Of a stretch of 64,000 nt of DNA, positions 9,547 to 18,517 are shown piece after piece. The position numbers and the translations under genes were made by a program. Within the stretch, counting starts at the first letter, position 1, and the number at the start of each line of letters is the position of its first letter. A model generated the notes under the pieces. It ran no database searches. It was not told the origin of the DNA and saw only the letters and a list, made by a program, of their open reading frames with translations. Origin of the DNA: Nodularia sp034931045 (lineage in GTDB: Bacteria; Cyanobacteriota; Cyanobacteriia; Cyanobacteriales; Nostocaceae); NCBI RefSeq assembly GCF_034931045.1, contig NZ_JAYGHH010000015.1:1-64000 (forward strand), in the 5' to 3' direction.

Positions 9547-9639
9547 GCCGATTATTGCCAATTGAATTTTTGGAAAATAATACTATTATCTTGGCAAAAA
9601 GTGGGACATTTTTTTGTATCGTTTGGCAAAGTTCCAGAA

Positions 9640-9790
9640 AAAGAGTTAGGGGAGAAGAGGAACGGGGCAGGGGCAGTGAAGAGGCAGGGGAGCGGGGAGC
9701 AGGGAGCAAGGGGGAGTGAGAAATTCCGGATACTTGACAACCTTTCATCTTCTCTCCTGCACCCTGCCCACTGCCCCTCTGCCTCTTTAT
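9640..9790. repeat. GC-rich tandem repeats between two genes
   Basis: Purine-rich GGGGCAGGGGCAG-type units (9655-9715) are followed by pyrimidine-rich CCTGCACCCTGCCCAC units (9757-9785), reading like an inverted pair of the CCCTGC repeat. No gene is supported here. Confidence 0.65.
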
Positions 9791-10821
9791 GCTTGTCGTT
9801 GACAAAGCAACAAACCAAACCACTGATGAGGATCAGTCCACACATTCAAGGGTACTAAACCCCGTGCGGTGAGTTGCTGTTGAATAATATTTAAATCAAA
9901 TTTGCGGGAAATTTCCGTGCGGATAGTTTCCCCTAAAGCAAAATTAACAGTGAGGTTAAGAGCGTGTAATTCTACAGATTGCGATCGCAAACTGCGTAAA
10001 TGCATCTCTATTTGATTTTCAGTTTCGTTATAAAACGCCCAGTGTTCAAACTGCGTCGTGTCAAAATTCCCTTCAAAGCGCTGATTTAAATGCTCCAACA
10101 TATTCAGGTTAAACGCTGCTGTCACACCTTGACTATCGTCATAAGCGGGTTCCAAGATATGTTTTGGCTTTTGTAAGTCTATCCCCAATAAAAAATACTC
10201 CCCCACTTGCAGCGCATTGGTAATTTGAGACAGAAAAACATCACACTCTTGAGGCTTGAGATTACCTAAAGTACTGCCAATAAAACCAATGATCCGACTG
10301 GGTAATTCTGATGGCAAGATTTTTGCCAGTGCCAATTCGTAATTTCCGGCCAGTGCATGAACTCGCAAAGAAGGATAATCTGCTAATAGCTGCCTAGCAC
10401 TACTTTCTAATATTCCTGCACTCACATCAACAGGTACATATAGCATGGGGTAGCCTAGCTGCTGATAAGCATCAAGTATAATTCTGGTTTTCGTAGAGCT
10501 ACCACTGCCAAGTTCCACCAATTCACAAGGGCCAGTGATTCTGGCAATTTCACCAGCATACTGCTGTAAAATTTTTGTTTCTGTGCGTGTCAGGTAATAT
10601 TCTGGTAATTCACAAATTTGTTCAAATAACTCAGAGCCACGATCATCATAAAGATAACAAGGAGTTAGGGTTTTGGGTGTTTGAGTTAATCCCTGAATTA
10701 CATCAGTCCCAGCATTAGATGTAACTATTTCAGTTGCTGTCACCAACCGCTCAATTTGCAAGCGTTCTTCAATGCTTTTTGGGGAAGCAAATTTGCTGCT
10801 AGCAGCTTTAGATATTGACAT
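9787..10821 (-). CDS. egtD: L-histidine N-alpha-methyltransferase EgtD
   Basis: 344 residues. SAM-binding motif ELGSGSSTKT at 103-112, YLYDDRGSELFEQI (57-70) and FIGSTLGN are hallmarks of EgtD, which trimethylates histidine to hercynine, the first step of ergothioneine synthesis in the cytosol. The start is well set by GGAGG five bases upstream of the ATG. It is the last of three minus-strand egt genes (egtC, egtB, egtD); a 235-base spacer with heptamer repeats separates it from egtB, so it may have its own promoter. Confidence 0.95.
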   Translation of the reverse strand: MSISKAASSKFASPKSIEERLQIERLVTATEIVTSNAGTDVIQGLTQTPKTLTPCYLYDDRGSELFEQICELPEYYLTRTETKILQQYAGEIARITGPCELVELGSGSSTKTRIILDAYQQLGYPMLYVPVDVSAGILESSARQLLADYPSLRVHALAGNYELALAKILPSELPSRIIGFIGSTLGNLKPQECDVFLSQITNALQVGEYFLLGIDLQKPKHILEPAYDDSQGVTAAFNLNMLEHLNQRFEGNFDTTQFEHWAFYNETENQIEMHLRSLRSQSVELHALNLTVNFALGETIRTEISRKFDLNIIQQQLTARGLVPLNVWTDPHQWFGLLLCQRQA

Positions 10822-10856
10822 TTAACCTCCATGATGTGTTGTACCAATTCTTTCTG

Positions 10857-10888
10857 AATTACGAATTACGAATTACGAATTACGAATT
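10857..10888. repeat. AATTACG heptamer repeat
   Basis: About four tandem copies of the ATTACGA unit between egtB and egtD, of the same family as at 25275, 37380, 45963 and 60764. Confidence 0.85.
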
Positions 10889-11056
10889 GGTATATTAGGT
10901 TTATTTTGAGAGCAAACCTTGACTCCAGCCAGTGAAACATATAGCCTTAGCTCATAACATCACGCCTGAGCTAGATTAATTAAGCTTTTAAGCCATCTTT
11001 AAGGATTTTCTCATAAAAACCGATGTTGGGTATTTTTTACTCAGCACGGGCTACCG

Positions 11057-12325
11057 CTACCCTAACAGCACTTCATTAGTAGCACAGCGAAAGCCGGCAA
11101 AAATCTGATACACGCCCGGATAATACCAATTGCGAAAACTAGTCCGCAGTCCCCAATGACGTGTAGCCCAACTCCCACCTTTTAAAACCCGGTGCTTATG
11201 GTCAAAATAAACTTGGGAATAACCGATGTAAGGATAACTTTGGAAACCTTCGTAACCATCAAACCAAGAAGCTGTCCATTCCCAAACATTGCCTAAAGTA
11301 TCATATAAGCCATAGGCACTTTGTCCGGCTGGATAGTTATCTACTGGTGTAGTATGACCAATGAGGCGATCGCAATTACAATTCTCAAAACTTGGTGATG
11401 TATCCCCCCAAGGATAGATGCGACGACAACCAGCTTTTGCATCCCAACTAGCGGCTTTTTCCCACTCAGCTTCTGTAGGTAGCCGCTTCCCCACAAATCG
11501 CGAATATGCTTGGGCCTCATACCAACTAACACCACAAACAGGGTGATTATCCCAATTGCGTTGGCCAGACCAGTAAAGTGGTTTAATCACCCGCTCAGTT
11601 TGTCGCCATTTCCACCCAGCTTCTGACCACCACTGAGAATCTTGGTAGCCTCCCGCCTCCATAAATAACCAATACTGACCACAAGTCACCGGATAACGGT
11701 CAATATAATAAGTCTCTAAATATACTTTATGTTCAGGGCGCTCATTATCCAGAGCATATATATCATTACTTCCCTGTTCAAATTCACCAGCCGGGATGAG
11801 AATCATCTCCGTAATATTCTTAATAGAAGAAGTATAATTAATATTTTCTTCTATCTCTTCTATTTCCCTGTTTTCCCACTTCATTAATTCCAGCACAAAA
11901 CTAATAATTTCGCAGTGTTGGCTTTCGTGCTGAATCAAAAAACGCCAAAGACGTTCCTCTTTCTCAATATCAACTACTTCTAAACGTTGCAAAACCTGTT
12001 TTCTCACCGTCTCTAAATAATCATGGGTTTCCTGTATATTAGGTAGCTGCACACGTTGAGATTTAGGTAAACCATCAGCCGCAAATAATTTCTGGTATTG
12101 AGGGAACGAACAAGGTAAACCACCGATGTGTTCTAATAACCATAAAGACTCAGTATAGGCAATATGTCCTAAGTGCCAACCAACAGGACTAAACTCAGGA
12201 TGAGGCTGACTACAAAATGTAGATTCGTCCATACCCTCGAATATTTTCCAGGTTTTCAGACGACATTCAACCAAATCGCAAACAAGAGTCTCTTTTACAC
12301 TAGATTCGTTGAATCTGGATATCAC
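11057..12325 (-). CDS. egtB: Ergothioneine sulfoxide synthase EgtB
   Basis: 422 residues from a GTG at 12325, chosen because GGGAG lies about seven bases upstream and because a start at 12400 would place 100 bases inside egtC. An N-terminal DinB-like part carries the iron-binding histidines: H51 and H54 in GWHLGHIAY and H133/H137 in HESQHCE. Residues about 190-420 are a formylglycine-enzyme (FGE-sulfatase) fold with GEFEQGSND, RLPTEAEWEKAA and GGSWATRHWGLRTSFRNWY. The family joins hercynine with gamma-glutamylcysteine (or cysteine) using oxygen. It overlaps egtC by 26 bases, suggesting coupled translation; the presence of egtC favours the gamma-glutamylcysteine route. Confidence 0.93.
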   Translation of the reverse strand: MISRFNESSVKETLVCDLVECRLKTWKIFEGMDESTFCSQPHPEFSPVGWHLGHIAYTESLWLLEHIGGLPCSFPQYQKLFAADGLPKSQRVQLPNIQETHDYLETVRKQVLQRLEVVDIEKEERLWRFLIQHESQHCEIISFVLELMKWENREIEEIEENINYTSSIKNITEMILIPAGEFEQGSNDIYALDNERPEHKVYLETYYIDRYPVTCGQYWLFMEAGGYQDSQWWSEAGWKWRQTERVIKPLYWSGQRNWDNHPVCGVSWYEAQAYSRFVGKRLPTEAEWEKAASWDAKAGCRRIYPWGDTSPSFENCNCDRLIGHTTPVDNYPAGQSAYGLYDTLGNVWEWTASWFDGYEGFQSYPYIGYSQVYFDHKHRVLKGGSWATRHWGLRTSFRNWYYPGVYQIFAGFRCATNEVLLG

Positions 12326-13088
12326 AGTCTTCTCCCACACTGATAATGCTATTTTCTGGACAAGCAGTCCAATTACCAGTAAATAACGGTTCAGAGGCAA
12401 TGATTACAGATTTAGGAAAATTTTGATGATTTTTTAGACAATATAGTGACGGAGCCGGCGCATGGCTAGAAAAACGCGAAGCAATCAAGCGATTTCCATC
12501 ACTGAAGACGATGTTAGCTGAAACTTTGACTTGATGGCGTTTCGCCATTTCTAATAAAGTGACTAACGTATTGCGTAAAGCCGACTCTGGAGGTCGATGT
12601 TTATTGATTTGAGTTTGAGAAAGTAGTAGCGCAAAAATGTGTTCCGAATCTGTATTACCATTAATTTGTTCGTAAAAATCAGAACTTAATATACTGCGAA
12701 TTTTTCTGTGTAATGTCTTGCGAAAATTCTCAATGTATCCATTGTGAATAAATAGCTGTCGTTGATAGTTAAACGGCTGACAATTAGCAAAATCTAAAGC
12801 TTGTCCAGGTGTAGCGCTGCGAACATAAGCAAGTACACACTTTGATTCCACATAACGGCTAAGATGAGGCAGATTTAAGTCATTCCAAATAGGTAGTGTG
12901 TTGCGGTACGTAAATGGATCTGTATTTTTCTGACTATGATACCAACCCACACCAAAGCCATCTGCATTCACAACTCCAGAAGACATTTCACGGGGTTGGT
13001 AACTTTGAACTATCAAAGAATGTTCAGGTTGATACAGAATATTCTCTAAACTCACGGGCGCACCCAAGTAGGCAAGTAAACGGCACAT
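12300..13088 (-). CDS. egtC: Gamma-glutamyl hercynylcysteine sulfoxide hydrolase EgtC
   Basis: 262 residues of class II glutamine amidotransferase fold. The mature nucleophile is C2 (MCRLLAYLG), with DGFGVGWY, VRSATPGQALDFANCQPF and FIHNGYIENF lining the active site. In ergothioneine synthesis EgtC removes the glutamate from the EgtB product. It is the first gene of the egt cluster and overlaps egtB by 26 bases. An egtE lyase and egtA are not in the window; ordinary GshA and a PLP lyase elsewhere would be needed. Confidence 0.92.
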   Translation of the reverse strand: MCRLLAYLGAPVSLENILYQPEHSLIVQSYQPREMSSGVVNADGFGVGWYHSQKNTDPFTYRNTLPIWNDLNLPHLSRYVESKCVLAYVRSATPGQALDFANCQPFNYQRQLFIHNGYIENFRKTLHRKIRSILSSDFYEQINGNTDSEHIFALLLSQTQINKHRPPESALRNTLVTLLEMAKRHQVKVSANIVFSDGNRLIASRFSSHAPAPSLYCLKNHQNFPKSVIIASEPLFTGNWTACPENSIISVGEDCDIQIQRI

Positions 13089-13235
13089 TTAGTAATTTCA
13101 ACGATAGCAAGGTTTTATGAAAATCTCTGGGAAAAAACCACAGATCAACACAGGTAGATACACGGGATTTACGCGGAATTCAGGAAAAATGTATATGCAG
13201 ATCAGCTTACTGCTGATCACTACAGAGATTGAAAA

Positions 13236-14261
13236 TTAATAGCGAATACGTGGATCTACATAAGCATTAAGGATATCAATTAAAATGCTGGCAGCAACCA
13301 CAATCGCCCCAAAAAAGACTAATACTCCTTGTACAGTGGGATAATCTCGGTCAGAAATGGCTTGATAGAGGCGATTTGCTAAACCAGGCCAAGAAAAGGT
13401 GACTTCAGTTAAAATCGCCCCACCCAGTAGAGAGGCAAAAGTTAAACCTAAGACCGTAATTACTGGAATTAAGGCATTTTTCAAAGCATGGGAGACTAAA
13501 ATTTTATTTTCGGATATTCCTCTGGCTCTAGCGGCTTCTACATAATCCGCTTTGAGAGTTTCCTTTAAATTTACGCGTACAATGCGTTCAAAAATCCCAC
13601 TGAGCAAAATTCCTAGAGTCAAACTAGGAAGGGCTAAATGGTGCAAAGATATAAAAAACTGACTGAGATTGCCCGTAAGCAAGCTATCAATGGTATATAG
13701 TCCAGTAATCGGCACAGGAGCCGGAAGATTAGGCGGAAACCGATTAGAATTGGGAAACCAACCCAGTTGCACTGAGAAAATCAATTGTAAAAGCATTCCT
13801 GCCCAAAACATTGGAAGTGCGTAAGTAATAATACCAAATAATCGTCCCCCAAGATCAAAATAAGTACCAGGACGAGAAGCTGAAAGAGTACCCGCCAAAA
13901 TACCGACAATCAGAGCTACAGCCATACTTGATACAGCTAACTCCACAGTTGCGGGGAAATACTGCCCAATAATGTCCCAAACAGACTGTCCCCGACTTGT
14001 TAAAGAAGTCCCCAAATCAAAGCGCAGTAAATTGCCTATGTAATTCAAATACTGTAACCACAGAGGAAGATTTAAACCTAATTGTTGGCGTAACTCCTCC
14101 TTCGCTGCTTCCGGCGCACGTCCACCGAGAATTGCATCTGCGGGATCTCCTGGTGTCGCTCGTAGTAATAAAAATACAATACTAATAATAGTCAACAATT
14201 GCAGTGGAGCCAGAACTAAGCGAGAAGCGATGTAATATTGTAAGGCTTTAGAACGAGACAT
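13236..14261 (-). CDS. Peptide/nickel-type ABC transporter permease (DppB-like)
   Basis: 341 residues, six predicted membrane helices, starting with the typical SRLVLAPLQLLTIISIVFLLL helix and RATPGDPA motif. The EAA loop ADYVEAARARGISENKILVSH for contact with the ATPase is intact, and the end YVDPRIRY is standard for DppB. It forms half of the inner-membrane channel; a DppC partner and ATPases are not adjacent. It lies downstream of a substrate-binding lipoprotein gene in the same direction, separated by 372 bases of repeats, so they are probable partners. Substrate cannot be told from sequence. Confidence 0.92.
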   Translation of the reverse strand: MSRSKALQYYIASRLVLAPLQLLTIISIVFLLLRATPGDPADAILGGRAPEAAKEELRQQLGLNLPLWLQYLNYIGNLLRFDLGTSLTSRGQSVWDIIGQYFPATVELAVSSMAVALIVGILAGTLSASRPGTYFDLGGRLFGIITYALPMFWAGMLLQLIFSVQLGWFPNSNRFPPNLPAPVPITGLYTIDSLLTGNLSQFFISLHHLALPSLTLGILLSGIFERIVRVNLKETLKADYVEAARARGISENKILVSHALKNALIPVITVLGLTFASLLGGAILTEVTFSWPGLANRLYQAISDRDYPTVQGVLVFFGAIVVAASILIDILNAYVDPRIRY

Positions 14262-14269
14262 ATTTTAAT

Positions 14270-14420
14270 TCGTAGTTCGTAATTCGTAGTTCGTAATTCG
14301 TAGTTCGTAGTTAGTAATTCGTAGTTAGTAATTCGTAATTCGTAATTCGTAATATTTCCTGCGGAAACGCTACGCGGTAAGCGCAGCTATGCCCGTGAGG
14401 GCTTTACGTAGTTCGTAATT
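14270..14420. repeat. TTCGTAA/TTCGTAG tandem repeats with an embedded palindromic element
   Basis: About twelve TTCGTAG or TTCGTAA heptamers from 14270 to 14352 and again near 14408-14420. Between them, 14361-14409 holds a GC-rich element with AGCTATGCCC and the hairpin GCCC-GTGA-GGGC, related to the palindrome found inside priA at 49718. Confidence 0.8.
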
Positions 14421-14429
14421 TTCATACAT

Positions 14430-14524
<95 letters not shown>

Positions 14525-14633
14525 CGTGTACTTTGCGTCCTTTGTGGTTCGTTATTAATTCATACATAGAGGTGAATAGATATAAATATTTTGGGGTAGG
14601 CTTCTAGCCCACCCTGTAAAAAAAACTCAGATT

Positions 14634-16274
14634 TTACTGCTTTGAGATAGTTTGATAAATTAAATTCTGGGTTGGGTCAAGTTGCACATTATTCACACCA
14701 TTTTGAGCAAATATATAGTCTTTGGTTTGCCATAAAGGAATATAAGGCACATCGTTAGCTACTTGTGTTTGGATAGCTGTGAAAATTTGTTGCCGTGTTT
14801 CTGGGTTTTGTTCTTGGCGTTGTTGAGCAATGAGTTTATTCATGGCTTCACTATAGTAGAATGAACCTTGAGTTTTACTACCCCCATCTTCGCAACCTTG
14901 AGCATTCGAGCCTTTTTGACAAGATAAGAATGGCTGCACATAATTATCTGGATCTAAAAAATCTGGATACCAATCAACCAAAGCTGCGGGATATATACCC
15001 CCGGAGATGTCTTTAAAGAAAGTAGCACTTTCTACATTACTAATTTCTATTTGCAGTATTCCTTCCATTTCTTGAGCAGCTAAAGATTGTAGTGTTTGTG
15101 CTGCTAAACTGCGATTAGCTGAACTAGAAGGATACCAAATTTGCACTTTGGCGGGATTTTCTTTGGAGAAGCCAGCTTTAGTTAATAATTCTTTAGCTTG
15201 AGCAAAGTTAGCATCGCCGTATTTATCTTTGAATAATGGCTGGGAAACGTTAAAAGTGGTAGGAATCATGCTATAAAGTGGTTCAGCTTGACCAAGTAAA
15301 ACTCGTTCATTTATAAGTGGACGGTCGATCATGGCCGCGATCGCTGCTCGAACTTCCGGTTGATCTAAAGGCTGCTGATTCAGGTTCAACACCATATAAC
15401 TAACAACACTACCTTCAGCCGTAATTGTTTGCCAATCCCCTTTTTTTGCTCCTGCTTCTAAGCTGCGAATTTGATCAGGTTGTAGGGATAGATAAGCCAC
15501 ATCCACTGTACCTGTACGGAAAGCATTAAACAAATTCACCGGGCTAGTTTGAATTTGCAAGTTTACACCCTGATTAGCTGGTTTCTCTCCCCAATATTTA
15601 TCAAATACATCTAATCTCAGTGAATCTGTGCCGTATTGCGCTAACTTGTAAGGGCCAGTCCCGACAAAGCTATTCGGCTGAAATTTCCCCGCTCCAATTT
15701 CGTAAGCTTGAGGCGACACCGCACACGCCCCAGAAAATGCTAACAGGGCGGGAAATGCCGCAAATGGTTTTTTTAGCTGGATTGTTAATTCATACTCACC
15801 CGTGGCTTTAACTGAAGCCACTGTGTCCGATAATAAGAACGAGGGTTTTCCCTTATTTTCAATAAATCGCTGAATGCTAAACTCCATGGCTTTGGCGTTG
15901 AAGGGAGTATCATCGTGGTAAATCACTCCCTGACGGATAGGAATTGTGTAGGTTAAACCATCAGCACTCACTTGGGGTAATGCTGTGGCCAATTGGGGTT
16001 TAATTTCTGTACTACCTGGTTCATAAGTGTACAGGCGATCGCTCATATTTAACACTACACTCAAGGATGCCAACTCATAGGTGTCAGCCGGATCGAGGGT
16101 TCTAGGTTTGAGTGTTGTACCCACAGTGATTCGACCATCACCAGCACCAGATGATAAAGTAGTTGTCTGCTGGCGAGGAACGCAACTCACAACCAAAAGT
16201 ACACAAAGACAAAACAATGATAAAAATTGGAAAATCCCACTCCATCGTCTCGCAGTCAAGGAAAACCAAGTCAT
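14634..16274 (-). CDS. ABC transporter substrate-binding lipoprotein, family 5 (peptide/nickel)
   Basis: 546 residues. A hydrophobic signal (residues about 12-30) ends in LLVVSC, a lipobox that would lipidate the cysteine near residue 31. The body is a family 5 solute-binding protein: ITVGTTLKPRTLDPADTYE near the start, GLTYTIPIRQGVIYHDDTPF and SFVGTGPYKLAQY are its usual landmarks. It should sit on the outside of the inner membrane and feed the DppB-like permease encoded downstream. Whether the ligand is a peptide, nickel or another compound is unknown. A 15-bp palindrome lies 32 bases before the start. Confidence 0.92.
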   Translation of the reverse strand: MTWFSLTARRWSGIFQFLSLFCLCVLLVVSCVPRQQTTTLSSGAGDGRITVGTTLKPRTLDPADTYELASLSVVLNMSDRLYTYEPGSTEIKPQLATALPQVSADGLTYTIPIRQGVIYHDDTPFNAKAMEFSIQRFIENKGKPSFLLSDTVASVKATGEYELTIQLKKPFAAFPALLAFSGACAVSPQAYEIGAGKFQPNSFVGTGPYKLAQYGTDSLRLDVFDKYWGEKPANQGVNLQIQTSPVNLFNAFRTGTVDVAYLSLQPDQIRSLEAGAKKGDWQTITAEGSVVSYMVLNLNQQPLDQPEVRAAIAAMIDRPLINERVLLGQAEPLYSMIPTTFNVSQPLFKDKYGDANFAQAKELLTKAGFSKENPAKVQIWYPSSSANRSLAAQTLQSLAAQEMEGILQIEISNVESATFFKDISGGIYPAALVDWYPDFLDPDNYVQPFLSCQKGSNAQGCEDGGSKTQGSFYYSEAMNKLIAQQRQEQNPETRQQIFTAIQTQVANDVPYIPLWQTKDYIFAQNGVNNVQLDPTQNLIYQTISKQ

Positions 16275-16694
16275 AGTATTCAGATTTTTAATCTTAGCGG
16301 TCAGCTATCATACTATGATATGTGTCTGTTATAAGTAACTATTCTTAACATCTCAGCACTGGCTATTGATGGTTGTATTTCATCTGCCATTTAAGTAAAT
16401 ATACACAGAAAACTTCAGCGACACCAAAATAGTTAATTAGACCTGCGGCATATATTTTTTAGAACAGATATCTAACTTTTGTTAGAAGAATTATTTATTT
16501 TTTTTAGTTAAACTCTATTTATCATCAAAGAAGCCGTTTAGCTTATAAATTATAAGTAAAACTGTTGGCATATTTCATCACCTAAATAATAATTCTATTT
16601 GTTTAGATTATCAAAAATCCTAATAGAAAATAGCTGAATCAGCAATAGGTCAAATATATTTTGGGAATGTAAAAATTACAGGTAAAGTATTGAT
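16275..16694. other. AT-rich divergent intergenic region
   Basis: 420 bases between the lipoprotein gene (minus) and the small secreted protein gene (plus). Apart from the palindrome at 16306-16320 I see no gene, RNA or repeat; the sequence is AT-rich with long A and T runs and must hold the promoters of both genes. Confidence 0.6.
16306..16320. promoter_or_regulatory. Perfect 7-bp inverted repeat upstream of the lipoprotein gene
   Basis: TATCATA-C-TATGATA, two perfect 7-bp arms with a single central base, 32 bases from the lipoprotein ATG. Its position suits an operator or overlaps the minus 10 region; the binding protein is unknown. Confidence 0.4.
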
Positions 16695-17078
16695 ATGACG
16701 AATTTAATTTCTAGGACGATTAATCACATTAGCTCGCTATTTCAGGGAGTACAAGTAAAACGTTTTCTGGCTGTCGTCCTAGTTGGTTTTCTGACACTAA
16801 CTACAAATTTCGCTTTGGGGCAAAATAATCAAATTTTAAAAGAGCAAGTCCGTCAAGATATAGAGCAAGATGATTCCCAAAGACCAAAAACTATGAAAGA
16901 ATGGAATCAGGAGGCGCGTGAAACAGAAGGTTTTCCTGGTAAGCGACTGCAAAAAATTGGAGAAGAGTCAGCAGAAGCATTTACAGAATTTGGTTCAGGA
17001 TATGTAGAAGGGGCTAAAAAAACGGCTCGTGATATCCAAAAGGGTGCATCTGATATAGGCAGATATATTTCAGACTAA
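16695..17078 (+). CDS. Small secreted or anchored protein of unknown function
   Basis: 127 residues. A basic N-terminus and hydrophobic stretch (residues about 24-41, FLAVVLVGFLTLTTNFALG) form a signal peptide or anchor. The mature part is hydrophilic, with a repeated helical pattern GKRLQKIGEESAEAFTEFG and YVEGAKKTARDIQKGASD, resembling amphipathic stress-protein helices. I cannot name a family with certainty; similarity to cyanobacterial low-temperature-induced proteins is a weak impression. A good hairpin terminator follows at 17159, so it is probably a single-gene transcript. Confidence 0.7.
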   Translation: MTNLISRTINHISSLFQGVQVKRFLAVVLVGFLTLTTNFALGQNNQILKEQVRQDIEQDDSQRPKTMKEWNQEARETEGFPGKRLQKIGEESAEAFTEFGSGYVEGAKKTARDIQKGASDIGRYISD

Positions 17079-17158
17079 TACAAATTCTCACACCTAATGG
17101 AAAGAATATTTGTGAAATCACAGTAATTAATAGTGATGGCAAAAATTAGGAATTGCTC

Positions 17159-17179
17159 ACCCGCATAGGCGGGTTTTTT
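17159..17179 (+). terminator. Rho-independent terminator
   Basis: CCCGC (17160-17164) pairs with GCGGG (17169-17173) across a four-base loop, A17159 pairs with T17174, and six T follow. It serves the small secreted protein gene. Confidence 0.85.
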
Positions 17180-17203
17180 CTTTGCGGTTGACTCTGGTAG
17201 CGC

Positions 17204-17228
17204 NNNNNNNNNNNNNNNNNNNNNNNNN
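17204..17228. other. Assembly gap (25 N)
   Basis: Run of N in the spacer before the HxlR gene; no coding piece touches it. Confidence 0.95.
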
Positions 17229-17341
17229 ACAAGCTATATATTTCTCAATACCATACACTTCATTTACTGGCAAATAGCTGTATTTGAGTCAATTAACAGA
17301 CTTGAAATCAAGTATAGTGAGTATGAAAAGTAGGCACTTAA

Positions 17342-17354
17342 AAGTACGGTACTT
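17342..17354. promoter_or_regulatory. Candidate HxlR operator
   Basis: AAGTAC-G-GTACTT, a perfect 6-bp inverted repeat with one central base, ends 14 bases before the HxlR start codon. A weaker AAGT-AGGC-ACTT lies just upstream at 17328-17339. The position and symmetry fit autoregulation by the dimeric HxlR protein; the assignment is inference. Confidence 0.5.
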
Positions 17355-17368
17355 ACCCAAAAGTAACT

Positions 17369-17755
17369 ATGAAAGCTGAAGCAAAAACAGATAGCAGGCT
17401 CACTTGCGAAGTTGAAACTACGTTAAAAGTAATTGGTGGACGCTGGAAAGTTTTAATTATTAGAGAATTAATCTCACAAGTCAAACGCTTTGGCGAACTA
17501 CAGCGAAGCTTACCGGGAATTACTCAAAAAATGCTGACTCAGCAACTCAGAGAAATGGAAGAAGATGGAATTATACATCGTGAAGTTTATGCACAAATCC
17601 CTCCAAAGGTGGAATACTCATTGACAAGTTTGGGAGAAAGCCTCATTCCAATTCTTTATGCAATGCATGACTGGGCTGTGGAACACTTTTTGCAGACTAA
17701 TGATTATAGCGGTTTTCAGAATAATGAGAATACTGTTGATAACTCAAAGTTTTGA
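17369..17755 (+). CDS. HxlR-family winged-helix regulator
   Basis: 128 residues with the single HxlR domain: CEVETTLKVIGGRWKVLIIR (11-30), FGELQRSLPGITQKMLTQQL and the wing with EDGIIHREVYAQIPPKVEYSLT. These small dimeric repressors or activators answer redox or electrophile signals; a cysteine (C11 region) at the usual sensing position is present. The normal HxlR target lies divergently next to the gene, but here the upstream side ends in a terminator and gap and the downstream side in a large gap, so the target is not visible. A tight palindrome precedes the start. Confidence 0.9.
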   Translation: MKAEAKTDSRLTCEVETTLKVIGGRWKVLIIRELISQVKRFGELQRSLPGITQKMLTQQLREMEEDGIIHREVYAQIPPKVEYSLTSLGESLIPILYAMHDWAVEHFLQTNDYSGFQNNENTVDNSKF

Positions 17756-17812
17756 TATAGGGACGGGTTTATTAAAATTATTATTGGTAATTGAGCATAT
17801 CTGTCATATAGG

Positions 17813-17976
17813 NNNNNNNNNNNNNNNNNNNNNNNNNNNNNNNNNNNNNNNNNNNNNNNNNNNNNNNNNNNNNNNNNNNNNNNNNNNNNNNNNNNNNNNN
17901 NNNNNNNNNNNNNNNNNNNNNNNNNNNNNNNNNNNNNNNNNNNNNNNNNNNNNNNNNNNNNNNNNNNNNNNNNNNN
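17813..17976. other. Assembly gap (164 N) flanked by imperfect inverted repeats
   Basis: The left flank ends GTCATATAGG and the right flank begins CCTATAGCTGGC, roughly complementary. The missing piece may be a palindromic or MITE-type repeat that the assembler could not close. With the flanks this makes 309 bases (17756-18064) with no supported gene. Confidence 0.7.
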
Positions 17977-18064
17977 CCTATAGCTGGCATAGCCATACCC
18001 GCCCCTACTGGCTTGATGCTTTGCCATAGCACTACAGCCAAATTTAATGGAGTTAATTTTGAGT

Positions 18065-18460
18065 TTATCCGTTTGCTTTTAAATATTCCATCGCCGCCTC
18101 TAATTTTGAAGGGTAACTTTCGGCAAACTTTTCAAACCAAAGACCTTCTGAAGAAAAGGGGTCTAATTTTTTTAACCATGCTTCTGCTGTAACTTTCAAA
18201 GCTTCTATTTGTTGGGCTTTGATTTGGGCTTGTCGAATTTTTTCCTGTTCTAGTTCTTGCTGTTTTTTTAACTCTTCAGCTTTATCTTGTGCTGCAAAAT
18301 CAGCCCCAACTTCTGCCAAAAGGCTATCGACTAAAGACAACGATTTTGGTGGTTTTGGGGTAACTGATTTAGTTGCATTTTTCTGTGGCTGCGATGCTGC
18401 GGGTTTGGCTTGATCATATTCAGCTTTGATTTGGTCAAGCAGCTTATCAAGAGAATCCAT
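18065..18460 (-). CDS. Coiled-coil protein of unknown function next to a vWA gene
   Basis: 131 residues. An N-terminal helix MDSLDKLLDQIKAEYDQAK, a Pro/Lys-rich linker, a second SLVDSLLAEVGADF helix, a charged coiled coil about residues 58-92 (EELKKQQELEQEKIRQ) and a C-terminal part LWFEKFAESYPSKLEAAMEY. No signal or membrane helix. No known domain recognised. It starts 57 bases after the vWA gene in the same direction, so the two probably form an operon and may act together. Confidence 0.7.
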   Translation of the reverse strand: MDSLDKLLDQIKAEYDQAKPAASQPQKNATKSVTPKPPKSLSLVDSLLAEVGADFAAQDKAEELKKQQELEQEKIRQAQIKAQQIEALKVTAEAWLKKLDPFSSEGLWFEKFAESYPSKLEAAMEYLKANG

Positions 18461-18517
18461 TCTTTTAAGCTAGTAATTCACGGCGTAAATAGGGTTTTAA
18501 CTTTCGCCTTGCGGCTG

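Noticed and set aside
9489..9858. Several overlapping short open frames
   Set aside because: They are made by GGGGCAG and CCCTGC repeats on both strands and have no family signal or ribosome site.
12326..12400. Earlier ATG start for EgtB
   Set aside because: It would lie inside egtC by 100 bases and adds residues not typical of the family; the GTG at 12325 has a good ribosome site.
17658..18041. Open frames spanning the 164-base gap
   Set aside because: They consist mostly of N and have no recognisable coding piece.
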